From Polyangium fumosum (GTDB taxonomy: Bacteria > Myxococcota_A > Polyangia > Polyangiales > Polyangiaceae), in the NCBI RefSeq assembly GCF_005144585.1, contig NZ_SSMQ01000035.1:1-64000 (forward strand): a DNA stretch of 64,000 nucleotides, in the 5' to 3' direction. Of the stretch, positions 35,562-44,453 are shown in pieces; within the stretch, counting starts at the first letter, position 1; every line of letters begins with the position of its first letter. The notes under the pieces are model-generated. The model did no database searches, was not told the origin of the DNA, and saw only the letters and a program-made list of their open reading frames with translations. The translations under genes and the position numbers were made by a program.

Positions 35562-36592
35562 GCGAGGCCGGGGCGATCGACGCGGGCGGCGGGGCGGACA
35601 GCGGCGGCGGGGCGGACAGCGGCGCGGCGAGCGAGAGCGCGGCCGCGGGCGAGACGTTGATCGAGGTGCGGGGCCTGCAAAAGACCTTCCGCGTGGGCTT
35701 CTACGGCCGGCGCGTCGAGGCGGTGAAGGGCGTCGACTTCGACGTCCGGCGTGGCGAGATCTTCGGCTTCCTCGGGCCGAACGGCGCGGGCAAGACCACG
35801 ACGATCAAGATGCTGACGGGCCTCATCAAGCCCACGGGCGGCGAGGCGTTCCTCTTCGGCGCGCGTGTCCCGAGCGCGGAGGCGCGGCGCCGGATCGGGT
35901 TTTTGCCCGAGAACCCCTACGTCTACCCGTACTTGACCCCGCGCGAGTTCATCACGCTCTGCGGCCGCCTCTCGGGCCTCGCGGGCGCCGCGCTCGCGTC
36001 GCGCACGCAGGCGATGCTCGCGAAGGTGGGCATCGCGTACGCGGCCGACCGGCCGGTGCGCCGCCTCTCGAAGGGCATGCTCCAGCGGACGGGGCTCGCG
36101 GCGGCGCTCGTCTCGGATCCGGAGCTGCTCGTGCTCGACGAGCCGATGAGCGGCCTCGATCCGGTGGGGCGCAAGGAAGTACGTGACCTCATCCTCGAAG
36201 AGCGCGCGGCGGGCCGGACGATCTTCTTCTCGACGCACATCCTGAGCGACGTCGAGGCGATGTGTGATCGCGTGGCCATCCTGCGCGAGGGCCGGGTCGT
36301 CGTGCGCGGCGCGCTCCGCAAGCTCCTGCGCGGCGACGTGCTCCGGACCGACGTGACGCTCGCCGGCGCGAGCGAGGCGCTCTGCCGATCGTTCGAGCAG
36401 CAAGGACACGGCGTGCGGACGCGCGCGGACGTGGTCGTCGTGGAGATCGAGGGCGAGAAGCAGGTCGGCGACGTGCTGCGGGCGGCGCTCGACGGCGGCG
36501 CGCAGGTCCTCGAGGTCGTCCCGCGGCGCGAGACGCTCGAAGACCTCTTCATGCGCCGGGCGCTCTCGCAGGGGCTTTCCCGCGAGGATTGA
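35558..36592 (+). CDS. ABC transporter ATP-binding protein without visible permease
   Basis: The 344-aa protein has a 30-residue Gly/Ala/Ser-rich N-terminus, Walker A GPNGAGKT (73-80), a signature motif in the form [14 protein letters not shown], Walker B LLVLDEP and the H-loop FFSTHIL, with a C-terminal domain of the NatA/gliding-ATPase type. It would power export or membrane remodelling with a permease such as an ABC-2 protein, but the next gene is convergent and unrelated. The 4-nt overlap with the NtrC gene indicates coupled translation. Its 3' end overlaps the GFA gene by 44 nt on the other strand. Confidence 0.88.
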   Translation: MSEAGAIDAGGGADSGGGADSGAASESAAAGETLIEVRGLQKTFRVGFYGRRVEAVKGVDFDVRRGEIFGFLGPNGAGKTTTIKMLTGLIKPTGGEAFLFGARVPSAEARRRIGFLPENPYVYPYLTPREFITLCGRLSGLAGAALASRTQAMLAKVGIAYAADRPVRRLSKGMLQRTGLAAALVSDPELLVLDEPMSGLDPVGRKEVRDLILEERAAGRTIFFSTHILSDVEAMCDRVAILREGRVVVRGALRKLLRGDVLRTDVTLAGASEALCRSFEQQGHGVRTRADVVVVEIEGEKQVGDVLRAALDGGAQVLEVVPRRETLEDLFMRRALSQGLSRED

Positions 36593-37052
36593 ATCCCTCC
36601 CGGAATCGCTCTGCGAACTCCTTCATCAACGGTTCATAGTCCGCGGGATCCGGAAACGCCTCGAAGCTGTGCACGGCGGGCGTGCTCGCCCAGGGCAGTT
36701 TTTCCCGGGTGCTCGTCTCGATAAAGGGCCAGAACCAGCTCGGATCGTCGAGCATCGTCGCGCGGACGATGACGAACGCATCCATGCCGGGGGGCCGGTT
36801 GAACATCCAGCTCTTGCAATGCGGGCAGTAGAAATGGCGGACCGGGCCGTGCAGCGCGCCGAGCACGGGGTCGCCTTGCGTCACCTGAAAACCGTCGCTC
36901 GGGAGCAGAATGCTGAGCGAAAAGGCGCTGCCGCTCATCCGCTGGCAGCCATTGCAGTGGCAGGCCACCGTGACCATCGGCGGGGCCGTGACCTTCAGCC
37001 GGACCTGACCACAACGGCATCCGCCTTCCCAGGGCAATTTCCAATCGTTCAT
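36549..37052 (-). CDS. GFA/CENP-V family zinc protein
   Basis: The 167-aa protein has the zinc-binding pattern of the GFA family: [29 protein letters not shown] and [12 protein letters not shown]. Members were named for glutathione-dependent formaldehyde activation, but most have unknown reactions. The C-terminal region mentions no further domain. The 3' end overlaps the convergent ABC ATPase gene by 44 nt. Confidence 0.88.
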   Translation of the reverse strand: MNDWKLPWEGGCRCGQVRLKVTAPPMVTVACHCNGCQRMSGSAFSLSILLPSDGFQVTQGDPVLGALHGPVRHFYCPHCKSWMFNRPPGMDAFVIVRATMLDDPSWFWPFIETSTREKLPWASTPAVHSFEAFPDPADYEPLMKEFAERFREGFNPRGKAPARAPGA

Positions 37053-37184
37053 CGCGCCTCCCGGTCGCGGATATGTGGCAGGTTTGCCTGGCAGTCAAGG
37101 CACGTGAACCTCGTGGTTTGGGCGGCGCGATTCAAGATCGCTGGGAGGGAGTCTTCTGCAACGATTGAGCGCCCACGCGCAGGC

Positions 37185-37805
37185 TCAGCTCGGGAACCAC
37201 AGCCGCAATGCGACCCGGGCGACGTGATCTTCCACGAGCCGTCGCCCCGCTTCGCCTCCCACGCCCGCGATTTGCTCGAGGTCCGCGTCCGCGAGCAGCG
37301 CGAGGTGCATGATGAGGCCGGTCATCGTCTGGATCGTCAGCCGCGCCTCCGCGACGCCGAGCCCGCCCATGTTCCCGAGCAGCGACGCGAACGCGTCGAG
37401 CATGGGCCCGCGCACGTGCCGGGCCCGCTGGGGTTCGAGCTGCCCGAGCTCGGCGTTGAGCCGCGCGCGTAACTTGAGGCTGTGCCGCTCCGAGACCGCG
37501 AAGCCGTAGATCCGCCGCGCCGCCTGCTCGATCCCGAGACGTGCGTCCGGTTGGGTGGTGAGCGGCGCGAGCTCGACGACCAGCGCGCCGAACCGCGCGT
37601 AATACGTGTCGAGGCACGCTTCGAGCAGGCTCTCCTTGGTCGGAAAATAGTAGTGAATCGTCCCCAGGCTCACGCCCGCGCGCGTCGCGACCTGCCGGAC
37701 CGACACATCGACCTCGCACGCGTCCGATTCGATCAGCTCCTGTCGCGCTGCGGCGACGATCCGGTTCCAGGTCTCCTCGGAGCAAGCATCCTTGGGGCGC
37801 ACCAT
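37185..37805 (-). CDS. TetR-family transcriptional regulator
   Basis: The 206-aa protein has an N-terminal TetR helix-turn-helix: IVAAARQELIESD, VSVRQVATRAGVSLGTIHYYFPTKESLLEACLD. The C-terminal ligand domain is unremarkable. The ATG at 37805 (MVRPKDACSEETW) was preferred; in-frame starts at 37823 and 37856 would extend it, the last overlapping the upstream lipoprotein gene by 13 nt. No clear ribosome site is present. Its targets could be itself or the divergent neighbours; no operator is evident. Confidence 0.88.
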   Translation of the reverse strand: MVRPKDACSEETWNRIVAAARQELIESDACEVDVSVRQVATRAGVSLGTIHYYFPTKESLLEACLDTYYARFGALVVELAPLTTQPDARLGIEQAARRIYGFAVSERHSLKLRARLNAELGQLEPQRARHVRGPMLDAFASLLGNMGGLGVAEARLTIQTMTGLIMHLALLADADLEQIAGVGGEAGRRLVEDHVARVALRLWFPS

Positions 37806-37843
37806 CGACGTGCGCGGTAGCATACCCGCGGCCGATTTCCCGC

Positions 37844-39004
37844 TCAGAGCAGGCAAATGTGGTCCGGCACGAAATCCTGAACGCCGAGGTGCACGATCGT
37901 CCCCTTGTCGCCCACGAGAAACCCATCGACCAGCTCGTAGGCGACGTCGTGGAAATCCACCTCGAAAGGCAATTTCACTTTTTCGAGGTGGTTTCTATCG
38001 GAGGCCAGGCCTCCCTGGAACCACACCGTGCCCCGCCGCCCCACGGCCAGCATTTCGCTGATCCCGCCCCAATGGTTGTGCTCCGTGGCGCGGATCTCTT
38101 CCCCCGCGACGAGGTCCTTCGCCGCGGACCAGGGCGCGAACGAGGCCGGCGGCCTGGGCTCGGTCTTCTCCGTCGGCACGTACGAGAGCCAAACCCCGTC
38201 GCCCATGATCTGAAGGTGCTCGTCCACGACACGCAGCGTCGCCTGCGTCGGGGGGGGACGCGGAATGCACACGAGCTCCCCGTCCGGGGCTTTGCAAACC
38301 ACCATCGCCCCACCCGCGCCCACAGCGCACAGATATCCTCCGCAACTCCCGAGGGCATACAGATCCGCCGTCGTCCGCGTCTCGACGGTCCTCCAGACCC
38401 CCTCGAGCGACCGCTCCACCATCACCCCGCCCGCGCCCACGGCCACGGTCTTTGGGCCGAGGTGGCGCAACGCGAAGAGGTGCGCCGATGTCCCCGTCGA
38501 TTCGGTCCGCCAAACCCCGGAGAGATCGCGGAAGACGGCCATCCCGTTCGACCCCACCGCGAGGGAGGGGTGGTTTTTCCTTCGATCCTCCGTGATGGTT
38601 TCGCCGTCCTTGTAATGGATCACCGGGACCAGGGCGTGGAGGTTCTCCGTCGTCCCCGTGGCCTCGGGTTGCCATCCCGCCTTTGGATCCCGCAGGAGCG
38701 CCGTCCCATGGTCGCCCACGACGAGGATCCGCCCCCCTCGGAACATGTGGACCGCGCGCAGCGACTCCGTCGTGCCGCTGTCCTCCCGCTCGAATCGATA
38801 CAGGTAGCCGCCGGGTTTTCCCTGGAAGATCTTCTCCGGCGCGTGCCGCATCTCGAAGGGTTTCGGATCGTGGCCCAGCGACGCGAGCGGTTTTTCCATG
38901 GCGGGCGGCGGTCCGCACCGGTCGTCCGCGCTCGCGCTGGCGTACGAGGCGCAGGCCGGGAGCCCGAGCAGGATCGCGAGCAAGAGCGCGCGTTCCGTAT
39001 TCAT
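37844..39004 (-). CDS. Lipoprotein with beta-propeller-like repeats
   Basis: The 386-aa protein has a lipobox ending GLPAC (Cys18) and a body of repeated units such as ESLRAVHMFRGGRILVVGDHG, NLHALVPV, LFALRHLGPKTVAVGAGGV and DLYALGSCGGYLCAVGAGGA. Each ends in a Val-Gly-x-x-Gly turn with a Gly-Thr-Thr-Glu-Asn/Ser-Leu linker. This is typical of BNR/kelch-like propellers on myxobacterial surfaces. The ATG has a strong GAGGAGGTG site and overlaps the stop of the next lipoprotein gene by 4 nt. Function is unknown. Confidence 0.75.
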   Translation of the reverse strand: MNTERALLLAILLGLPACASYASASADDRCGPPPAMEKPLASLGHDPKPFEMRHAPEKIFQGKPGGYLYRFEREDSGTTESLRAVHMFRGGRILVVGDHGTALLRDPKAGWQPEATGTTENLHALVPVIHYKDGETITEDRRKNHPSLAVGSNGMAVFRDLSGVWRTESTGTSAHLFALRHLGPKTVAVGAGGVMVERSLEGVWRTVETRTTADLYALGSCGGYLCAVGAGGAMVVCKAPDGELVCIPRPPPTQATLRVVDEHLQIMGDGVWLSYVPTEKTEPRPPASFAPWSAAKDLVAGEEIRATEHNHWGGISEMLAVGRRGTVWFQGGLASDRNHLEKVKLPFEVDFHDVAYELVDGFLVGDKGTIVHLGVQDFVPDHICLL

Positions 39005-39921
39005 GGTCCCACCTCCTCGGCGTCGATCACGTAGGCCCCGGTGAGCCGGGCCTCGTCGAGGTGGCTCCCATTCGTGTTCGGAGGGCCGAGCCGCGTCGAA
39101 TCCAGCACCACGTAATGGTCGCCCGCCGGCAGATCGGTCGTGACCTCCACCTCGTAGTGCCCCGCGTCCGCGCGGGTGCAGACGACCGGCTTCTCGTGAC
39201 AACCGCTCCGGATCTCCAGCGCGAGCTGGAAATGCGCCGCCGCGCGCAGGCGGATGCGCGTGGGTGCGGCCAGGGAGAGCCGGTGCACGGATTCTCCCCC
39301 GAGGAGGCCACACGAGGCGCGCGCGCCCCCCGACTTCGATTCGAAGGTTCCGTACGTGCGTTCGCCCGGTCGGACGAGCGGGGCGCGCGCGCAGAGCGGC
39401 GCGACGAGCGCGGGCTCCTCGGGGCGGATCACCGCCGTCTTCGAGGTGTCGCGATCGACCCGCAGCGTGTACGTCCCCGCCTCGTCCCAGAGGTTTCCGT
39501 CGACGATGACCCAGTAGAAATCGGGTTCGAGCGGGAGCGACAGCGTCGCCTTGTTGCCGGCCCGCGCGGCCTTGCAGCCGATCCCGAAGTGACCCGGCCC
39601 GGCTTTGTGCTTTTTCTGGATCTGGATCACGCCCTCGAAGGACGCGGGGACGAATTCGAAGCGGTAGCTCGCCGTCTCGTGCACCTCGAAGCCGTAGAGA
39701 TGATCGAGATCCTGCCCCGTGCGCCCGCCATTCTTGCAGGTCGAGCCGCCGCTATGGTCCGGCGAGCGCGTGTCGCCGCGCGAGACCTCGCCGAGCACGA
39801 GGGTCCTCTTCGGCTCGGTGAGGGTCGGCGTATCCGGCGACGTGTTGATCCGCGGAATGGTTGTGCAGGCCGAAAGGACGAGGAGCAACGTGGCGAGCAG
39901 GGGCGCAGGAGAGCTTCTCAT
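39001..39921 (-). CDS. Lipoprotein, possibly with pre-peptidase-like beta domains
   Basis: The 306-aa protein has lipobox LSAC (Cys19) followed by two similar beta-rich halves: one with LYGFEVHETASYRFEFVPASFEGVI and FYWVIVDGNLWDEAGTYTLRV, the other with VHRLSLAAPTRIRLRAAAHFQLALEI and GDHYVVLDSTRL. The repeated 'rFeFv...GTYtL' layout resembles bacterial pre-peptidase C-terminal (PPC) domains. It is translationally coupled to the propeller lipoprotein (ATGA overlap), so the two may act together at the cell surface. Confidence 0.65.
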   Translation of the reverse strand: MRSSPAPLLATLLLVLSACTTIPRINTSPDTPTLTEPKRTLVLGEVSRGDTRSPDHSGGSTCKNGGRTGQDLDHLYGFEVHETASYRFEFVPASFEGVIQIQKKHKAGPGHFGIGCKAARAGNKATLSLPLEPDFYWVIVDGNLWDEAGTYTLRVDRDTSKTAVIRPEEPALVAPLCARAPLVRPGERTYGTFESKSGGARASCGLLGGESVHRLSLAAPTRIRLRAAAHFQLALEIRSGCHEKPVVCTRADAGHYEVEVTTDLPAGDHYVVLDSTRLGPPNTNGSHLDEARLTGAYVIDAEEVGP

Positions 39922-39958
39922 GACGTTTACGTCGCCATGCGACCCGGGACGGGGGCGT

Positions 39959-40846
39959 TCATTGGCTCTCGCCCACCGCCTCCTCCAGCTCGGCCACGCG
40001 CGCGGCGAGCTCCGCGGCGGCCTTCTTGGCGGCCTGGAGCTCCGCCTTTTTTTGCGTCTTCTCCGCGTCGGCCCTGGCGCGCGCGACGGCCTCCTCCTGC
40101 GCGACCTTCTCGTCGCGTTGCTTCTTCATGGCGAGGAGCTCCACCTCGGCCGCCGCGATACGCCGGTCGAGCTCTTTCACGGTGAGCCGCTCCGCGCTCG
40201 ATCCCGGACGGAAGAAAGAATCGGCCCATCCGGTCCCGAGCTCGGGCGTCTTGTGCTGGATTTCGCCGAGCTTGCCGTGGAGCGATTTGCGCAGGGCATT
40301 GAACTCGTCGACGAGCTGCTTGCGTGAGCCGAGGGTGCGGAAATCGGCGATCTTCTGGCTCACGGCCGCCTGTGTCGTGGTCTTTTGATCGGCGCGCTCG
40401 ACGAGGTCCGCGAGCGCGGCGCCGATCGTCTGGAGTTGCTGGCTCGACGCCGTCTGAAGGGAAGGGGGCCAGTGGCGCATGGTATCGAGCTGCCCGCCGA
40501 GGATGGGGCGTTTGAGCTCGCTGGGCCTCTGGCTCCCGAAGTAATGGGCGTACGGCAGGGCGCCGCGGTCGTTCTTCGATTCGATGAGCGTCAGGGCGGC
40601 GATGGCGTCGGTCAGGCGATCGAGGTCGTCGTCCACGAACTCGACGGCGGCGTTCGCCGCGAAGCGCTCGCCGATCAGCGCGAGCTCCTCCGTCAAGGAG
40701 GCGTCGAGCTTGGGGCGGAAGGCGTCGAGCTCGGGCACGAGCGACGCCGTGAGCGGGTGTGAGAGGAGGCGCCCGCGTGTGTGAAAAAATTCTTCATAAA
40801 GCGTGAAAATGCCCGTTCGTACGACGAGCGTGATGATTCCAGCCAT
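39959..40846 (-). CDS. Coiled-coil protein of unknown function
   Basis: The 295-aa protein starts MAGIITLVVRTGIFTLYEEF at an ATG; the frame can be extended to 40888 without support. The middle contains a histidine/tyrosine-rich segment (ALPYAHYFGSQRPSELKRP), and the last 90 residues are a long heptad-like coiled coil rich in Lys, Glu and Ala (LDRRIAAAEVELLAMKKQRD and beyond). It has no signal peptide. No family is recognised. A very G-rich region lies upstream. Confidence 0.6.
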   Translation of the reverse strand: MAGIITLVVRTGIFTLYEEFFHTRGRLLSHPLTASLVPELDAFRPKLDASLTEELALIGERFAANAAVEFVDDDLDRLTDAIAALTLIESKNDRGALPYAHYFGSQRPSELKRPILGGQLDTMRHWPPSLQTASSQQLQTIGAALADLVERADQKTTTQAAVSQKIADFRTLGSRKQLVDEFNALRKSLHGKLGEIQHKTPELGTGWADSFFRPGSSAERLTVKELDRRIAAAEVELLAMKKQRDEKVAQEEAVARARADAEKTQKKAELQAAKKAAAELAARVAELEEAVGESQ

Positions 40847-41408
40847 GGTTGGCACGCTAACGCGGCTGTTCCGCAGGGAGCAACACAAAAATCGGGGCCG
40901 AGAGCCTGCGTCGAGGGTCGACGTGGGAGGGGGGGTGGCTGGAGGGGCGTGGTGCGCGACGCGGGGTGGATCCGGGCGGCCGACTGGCTGCCGTCGAGGG
41001 TCGGCGGTGGGCGGTGGGCGCCGAACTGGCTTTCGTCGAGGGGCGACGCGGGGCGCGGAGGAGGGGACTTCGGTTCGTCGAGCGCACGCGGCGGGGGGGC
41101 GGGCGGGGATCGGGGACCGGCGGCGTTTTGCGGGCGGGTGAGGGGCGGCGCGTCGCGGGCCGTGAGGCGCGGCGCGGCGGGGGAGGTGGGCGAAGGAGGA
41201 GCGCGGACGTCGCCTCCACGATGCGGGGGGACGCAGGGGCGGGGGGAAGGTGCACGGGAGGCGGCGGGCCGAGCGAAAAGAAGCGTGGAGCGTCGGGACG
41301 GCGTCACGCCTCGTCGTGAGCGTCGGGCCTCACCCAACGCAGCAGGCGGCAGGCGGATTCGTGCTTACACTTGACACCCTATGCGGCCGTATGCGTACGG
41401 TCGGCAAC
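40847..41408. other. Strand-asymmetric G-rich intergenic region
   Basis: No convincing gene. From about 40915 to 41300 the plus strand is strongly G-rich over C (runs such as GGGAGGGGGGGTGG and GGCGGGGGGGCGGG) while neighbouring genes are balanced. Multiple G-tracts could fold into quadruplexes on either the DNA or an RNA made from it. A putative promoter for the next gene sits at its right end. Confidence 0.55.
41371..41401 (+). promoter_or_regulatory. Putative promoter of the 41409 lipoprotein gene
   Basis: TTGACA (41371-41376) and TACGGT (41396-41401) are 19 nt apart. Transcription would start about 41408, right at the chosen ATG, giving a leaderless message. The spacing is long, so confidence is low. 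Confidence 0.3.
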
Positions 41409-42017
41409 ATGTCGATGCGCAAGATTCGATACGGTCTGAGCAGGGGGGCGTGGCTGCTGGTCGCTCTCTCCGCCGCGCTGACCATCTCCTGCGGGAACGC
41501 CAACCCCGAGGTCGTGCGGGACACGACAGGCGCGACGTTCTCGTGGACGTGCGCGGAAGATGGCTCTTACAACGAGGGCTGCGCGATCAAGCCCCTCGAT
41601 GCGCCGCCGCCGGCGGAGTGCGACAGCGGCAGCGGCGAGCGCGGCAGGGTTTTTTATTCGTATGCCTGGGGTAGGTTCATCGCGATCTGCTCGGTCGTCG
41701 GATTGGACGGCGGCGCGTGGTTCACCGATGCGTCGCTGTGCAGGTTCGTCGCGTGCGACACGGACGACGAGTGCCCGCAATTTCCGGACGCCGCCTACAC
41801 GTGCTCCGCCGGCCTGTGCCAGGAACCCGAGCGGAAGGGAGAGATCCGCGATGCAGGGGACGTGGTCACGCTCTGCATGGCCGACGAGCCGCGCCCCCCG
41901 GATTGCCGAGCGCAGATCAACGACCCCGAGGTCACGGCGCAGTTCCAGCTCGCGCAGGCGAGCTGCGACAGCGCGACCGGCGTCTGCAAGGTCCCTGCGG
42001 ATTGCTGGCAGCCCTGA
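41409..42017 (+). CDS. Small cysteine-containing lipoprotein
   Basis: The 202-aa protein begins MSMRKIRYG; ATGs at 41391 and 41415 are alternatives. The signal peptide ends AALTISC (Cys28). The mature part has paired cysteines (TFSWTCAEDGSYNEGCAI, ICSVVG, CRFVACDTDDECPQF, YTCSAGLCQEP, CMADEPRPPDCRAQ, ASCDSATGVCKV). The CDTDDECP...YTCSAGLC pattern resembles small Cys-rich modules of myxobacterial lipoproteins. Unknown function. It is convergent with the FAH gene. Confidence 0.7.
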   Translation: MSMRKIRYGLSRGAWLLVALSAALTISCGNANPEVVRDTTGATFSWTCAEDGSYNEGCAIKPLDAPPPAECDSGSGERGRVFYSYAWGRFIAICSVVGLDGGAWFTDASLCRFVACDTDDECPQFPDAAYTCSAGLCQEPERKGEIRDAGDVVTLCMADEPRPPDCRAQINDPEVTAQFQLAQASCDSATGVCKVPADCWQP

Positions 42018-42025
42018 GGAGGGAT

Positions 42026-42044
42026 TCCGGTGCGTAGCGCCGGA
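42026..42044. terminator. Short hairpin between convergent genes
   Basis: TCCGGTGC (42026-42033) pairs with GCGCCGGA (42037-42044) with one G-U pair and a 3-nt loop. It lies between the stops of the lipoprotein gene and the FAH gene, but has no T-tract on either side. Confidence 0.3.
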
Positions 42045-42046
42045 GT

Positions 42047-42919
42047 TCAGGGACCTGCTTCCGCGATGACGTGATTGCGCAGCGTACCGACGCGCTCGAT
42101 CTCGACCTCGAAGACGTCCCCCGGCTTCAGGAACACCGGCGGATTACGCACGAACCCTACCCCCCCGGGCGTGCCGGTCGCGATCATGTCGCCGGCTTCG
42201 AGCGTCATCACCTCGGACAGGATCGCGATGGCGTCGGCGACGCTGAAGATCATGTCCGAGGTGTTCGCCTCCTGCATGACCTTTCCGTTGAGGAGGCCGC
42301 GAAGCACGAGGCCCTTGGCGCCGAGCGGCAGCTCGTCGGCGGTGACGAGCTCGGGGCCGAGCGCGCCGGTGGCATCGAAGTTTTTTCCGATCGTCCACTG
42401 GTGCGTGCGCAATTGATAATCGCGAATCGAGCCATCGTTCAGCAAGGTATACCCAGCGACGTGATCGAGCGCCTGCGCGCGAGAAACGTTGCGGCAGGTC
42501 TTTCCGATCACGACGACGAGCTCGGCCTCGTAATCGAAGTGCGTCGACACCGAGGGCCGCACGAGCGGCTCGCCATGCCCCACGAGGCTCGTCGGATACC
42601 GACCGAAGACGACCGGGTACTCCGGCGGCTTGACCGCGTTCTCCGCGGCATGATCGACATAATTGAGCCCGAGGCAAAGCAGCTTGCCCGGCGCCGGGAG
42701 GACCGGGCGAAACCGGACCTCGTCGTCGCGGAGGAGCGCGCTCGCCGCCGTTCGTGCGACGACGTCCGCAAGCGCTCGCGCGTCATGAGCAGGCGATCGG
42801 AGGAGCGCGCCCACGTCCGTCGGCCATCCCGGGAGGGCCGCACTCACGTTGACGATCCCGTCCGCGCGGCGCGCGCCGAGGAAGGGGGTTTCGTTTGCGT
42901 AGAGCGATGACAGTTTCAA
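42047..42919 (-). CDS. Fumarylacetoacetate hydrolase-family protein
   Basis: The 290-aa protein has FAH C-terminal domain landmarks: CLGLNYVDHAAEN, HFDYEAELVVVIGK (metal-binding Glu pair), NDGSIRDYQLRTHQWTIGKNFD and GDMIATGTPGGVGF. Members cleave C-C bonds of acylpyruvates or decarboxylate ring-cleavage products; Asp and Glu ligands hold Mg2+. The TTG start is supported by an excellent GGAGGT site six nt upstream, inside which the stop codon of the deacetylase gene lies. Third gene of a VOC/deacetylase/FAH operon. Substrate unknown. Confidence 0.88.
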   Translation of the reverse strand: MKLSSLYANETPFLGARRADGIVNVSAALPGWPTDVGALLRSPAHDARALADVVARTAASALLRDDEVRFRPVLPAPGKLLCLGLNYVDHAAENAVKPPEYPVVFGRYPTSLVGHGEPLVRPSVSTHFDYEAELVVVIGKTCRNVSRAQALDHVAGYTLLNDGSIRDYQLRTHQWTIGKNFDATGALGPELVTADELPLGAKGLVLRGLLNGKVMQEANTSDMIFSVADAIAILSEVMTLEAGDMIATGTPGGVGFVRNPPVFLKPGDVFEVEIERVGTLRNHVIAEAGP

Positions 42920-42922
42920 GGT

Positions 42923-43621
42923 CTACCTCCGAAAGGGCATCGAACCGTGCGCTGTTCGATCCTCTACACCAGCAGCGACGAGGGCGTCGAGATCACCGAC
43001 GATCTCGCCCTCCAGGATCGGCGTGACGGAGACCGGAAGGTCGGTGACGAATTCGATTCCCTCACGCTCCGCCGTGTCGAGGAAACCTTCGAGCCCGGCC
43101 AGACATGCGCCGGGGATGTCGTGCAGGACGACGACCGCGTGCGGCTGGGCCAGGCAATCCGCGAGCGCGCGCGCGGCCCATCCCTCCGGGTCGACCCAGT
43201 CGCGCGGGACGGAGGTCCAGAGGACGCACGAAAAGCCCCGCTCGACGAGGTGCGTGACGGCGGCGCGGCTGAGCAGATGCGGCCCGAGGAGGCCCCCACC
43301 GCCGAACGGTCGAAATCGCTTGGGGCCCGGGACGAGCGGATCGAGCAGCTCGTCGGTCGCAGCGATCTCCGCCGCGACGGCGTCGGGCCGCGGATCGTCG
43401 CCGAGCGGGACCTCGTGGGTGAACGAGTGATTGCCGACGAAATGCCCTTCAGCGACCGCGCGAGCGACGAGCGCGCGGCCCTCGGGCGCGACGAGGTGCT
43501 TGCCGAGCACGAAGAAATGCGCGCGTACGTTCCTTCGGCGCAAGACGTCGAGCACCGCCTTCGTGATCCCAGGGTCGGGCCCGTTGTCGAACGTGAGCGT
43601 CGCGCGCTTCAAGCCCGGCAT
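42923..43621 (-). CDS. Polysaccharide deacetylase-family protein
   Basis: The 232-aa protein has the NodB-type motifs TLTFDNGPDPGITK, HSFTHEVPLG and RPFGGGGLLG. The first motif is DN rather than the usual DD, replacing one metal-ligand Asp with Asn, a form seen in a recognised subgroup. VVVLHDIPG carries the C-terminal His. It would remove acetyl groups from a glycan or act on a related amide. The ATG overlaps the VOC gene stop (TGATG); a GTG one codon upstream is possible. No signal peptide, so it may be cytoplasmic. Confidence 0.85.
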   Translation of the reverse strand: MPGLKRATLTFDNGPDPGITKAVLDVLRRRNVRAHFFVLGKHLVAPEGRALVARAVAEGHFVGNHSFTHEVPLGDDPRPDAVAAEIAATDELLDPLVPGPKRFRPFGGGGLLGPHLLSRAAVTHLVERGFSCVLWTSVPRDWVDPEGWAARALADCLAQPHAVVVLHDIPGACLAGLEGFLDTAEREGIEFVTDLPVSVTPILEGEIVGDLDALVAAGVEDRTAHGSMPFRR

Positions 43622-44157
43622 CACCGGTAGGTGTTGTTCGACGTGTGGTCGCCGGCAAGCCAGCGAGCGAGCTCGCGATGCGCGTCCTTCCGCCGCGCCT
43701 CGTCGACCTCCGGCGCGATCGCCTTCGGGGCGTCACACGTGAGCTCGACAATCATGTCGTTCGGGTCTTTCACGTAGACCGACCGGCAGTACCCGTGCTC
43801 GAGCACATACGTATCCGGCGCGCGATACCCCGCCCTCTCGATACGCGACTCGATCGCGCGCTGCGTCTCGGCATCCACCAACAACGCGATGTGGTGAAAG
43901 GGCGACGCGGGCATCGACGGACCAAAGAGGCTCTGATCGCGGTCATTCGCGAACTGGAAGAACGCGAGCGCGCTCCCGTCCTCGAGCCCAAAGAAACAGT
44001 GGCAATAGGTCCGCACCTCGCCAAAAAGCTCGTCGGCCTCGCACCACGTGGCGACCAGAGGCAACCCGATGATCTCCTCGTAGAACACGCGCGTCTTTTC
44101 GAGGTCCTTCGAGACGTACGCCGTATGATGGAGCCGGGTCGGCCGTCGTGCGCTCAT
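43621..44157 (-). CDS. VOC-family (glyoxalase/extradiol dioxygenase-like) protein
   Basis: The 178-aa protein starts at an ATG with a strong GGGAGGAATTGC site. It contains one vicinal-oxygen-chelate domain: RLHHTAYVSKDLEKTRVFYEEIIGL, CFFGLEDGSALAFFQF, PFHHIALLVD and YCRSVYVKDPNDMIVELTCD, giving His and Glu metal ligands. It may isomerise, lyse or oxygenate a small metal-bound substrate. First gene of a three-gene operon whose members overlap or nearly touch; aromatic or acylpyruvate catabolism would fit with FAH. Confidence 0.85.
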   Translation of the reverse strand: MSARRPTRLHHTAYVSKDLEKTRVFYEEIIGLPLVATWCEADELFGEVRTYCHCFFGLEDGSALAFFQFANDRDQSLFGPSMPASPFHHIALLVDAETQRAIESRIERAGYRAPDTYVLEHGYCRSVYVKDPNDMIVELTCDAPKAIAPEVDEARRKDAHRELARWLAGDHTSNNTYR

Positions 44158-44258
44158 GCAATTCCTCCCAAGCAAAAGGCTAGGTTTTCGGCGTTCCAGC
44201 GGTCAAGCCGTTTCGTCTCTTCCAGGGGGGCCACACAGCCCTCGCGAAGCCGCTTCGC

Positions 44259-44362
44259 TGGGGCGTTGCCCCAGGCCCCAGCAGGGGCTCTCCGCCCCTG
44301 CACCCGGACCAGCCAGGGGCTGGACCCAAGCTCGATGAACTGCGCGATGCGCAGTTCATCGA
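44259..44362 (-). repeat. Multi-hairpin dispersed repeat, copy B
   Basis: Reverse-oriented copy. Its 14-bp stem (44332-44345 and 44349-44362) has the same sequence as copy A. The following hairpins GGTCCAGCCCCTGGCTGGTCC, CAGGGGC/GCCCCTG and CTGGGGC/GCCCCAG keep the order seen in copy A. Confidence 0.85.
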
Positions 44363-44453
44363 ACAGGCCCGGGTCAAGACCAGCGACGGTGTTGCCGACC
44401 AAGACCGCCGCGCTGCGGGTTCTGCTGGCAAGCCGGCTTCTTCGTCGGCCTGT

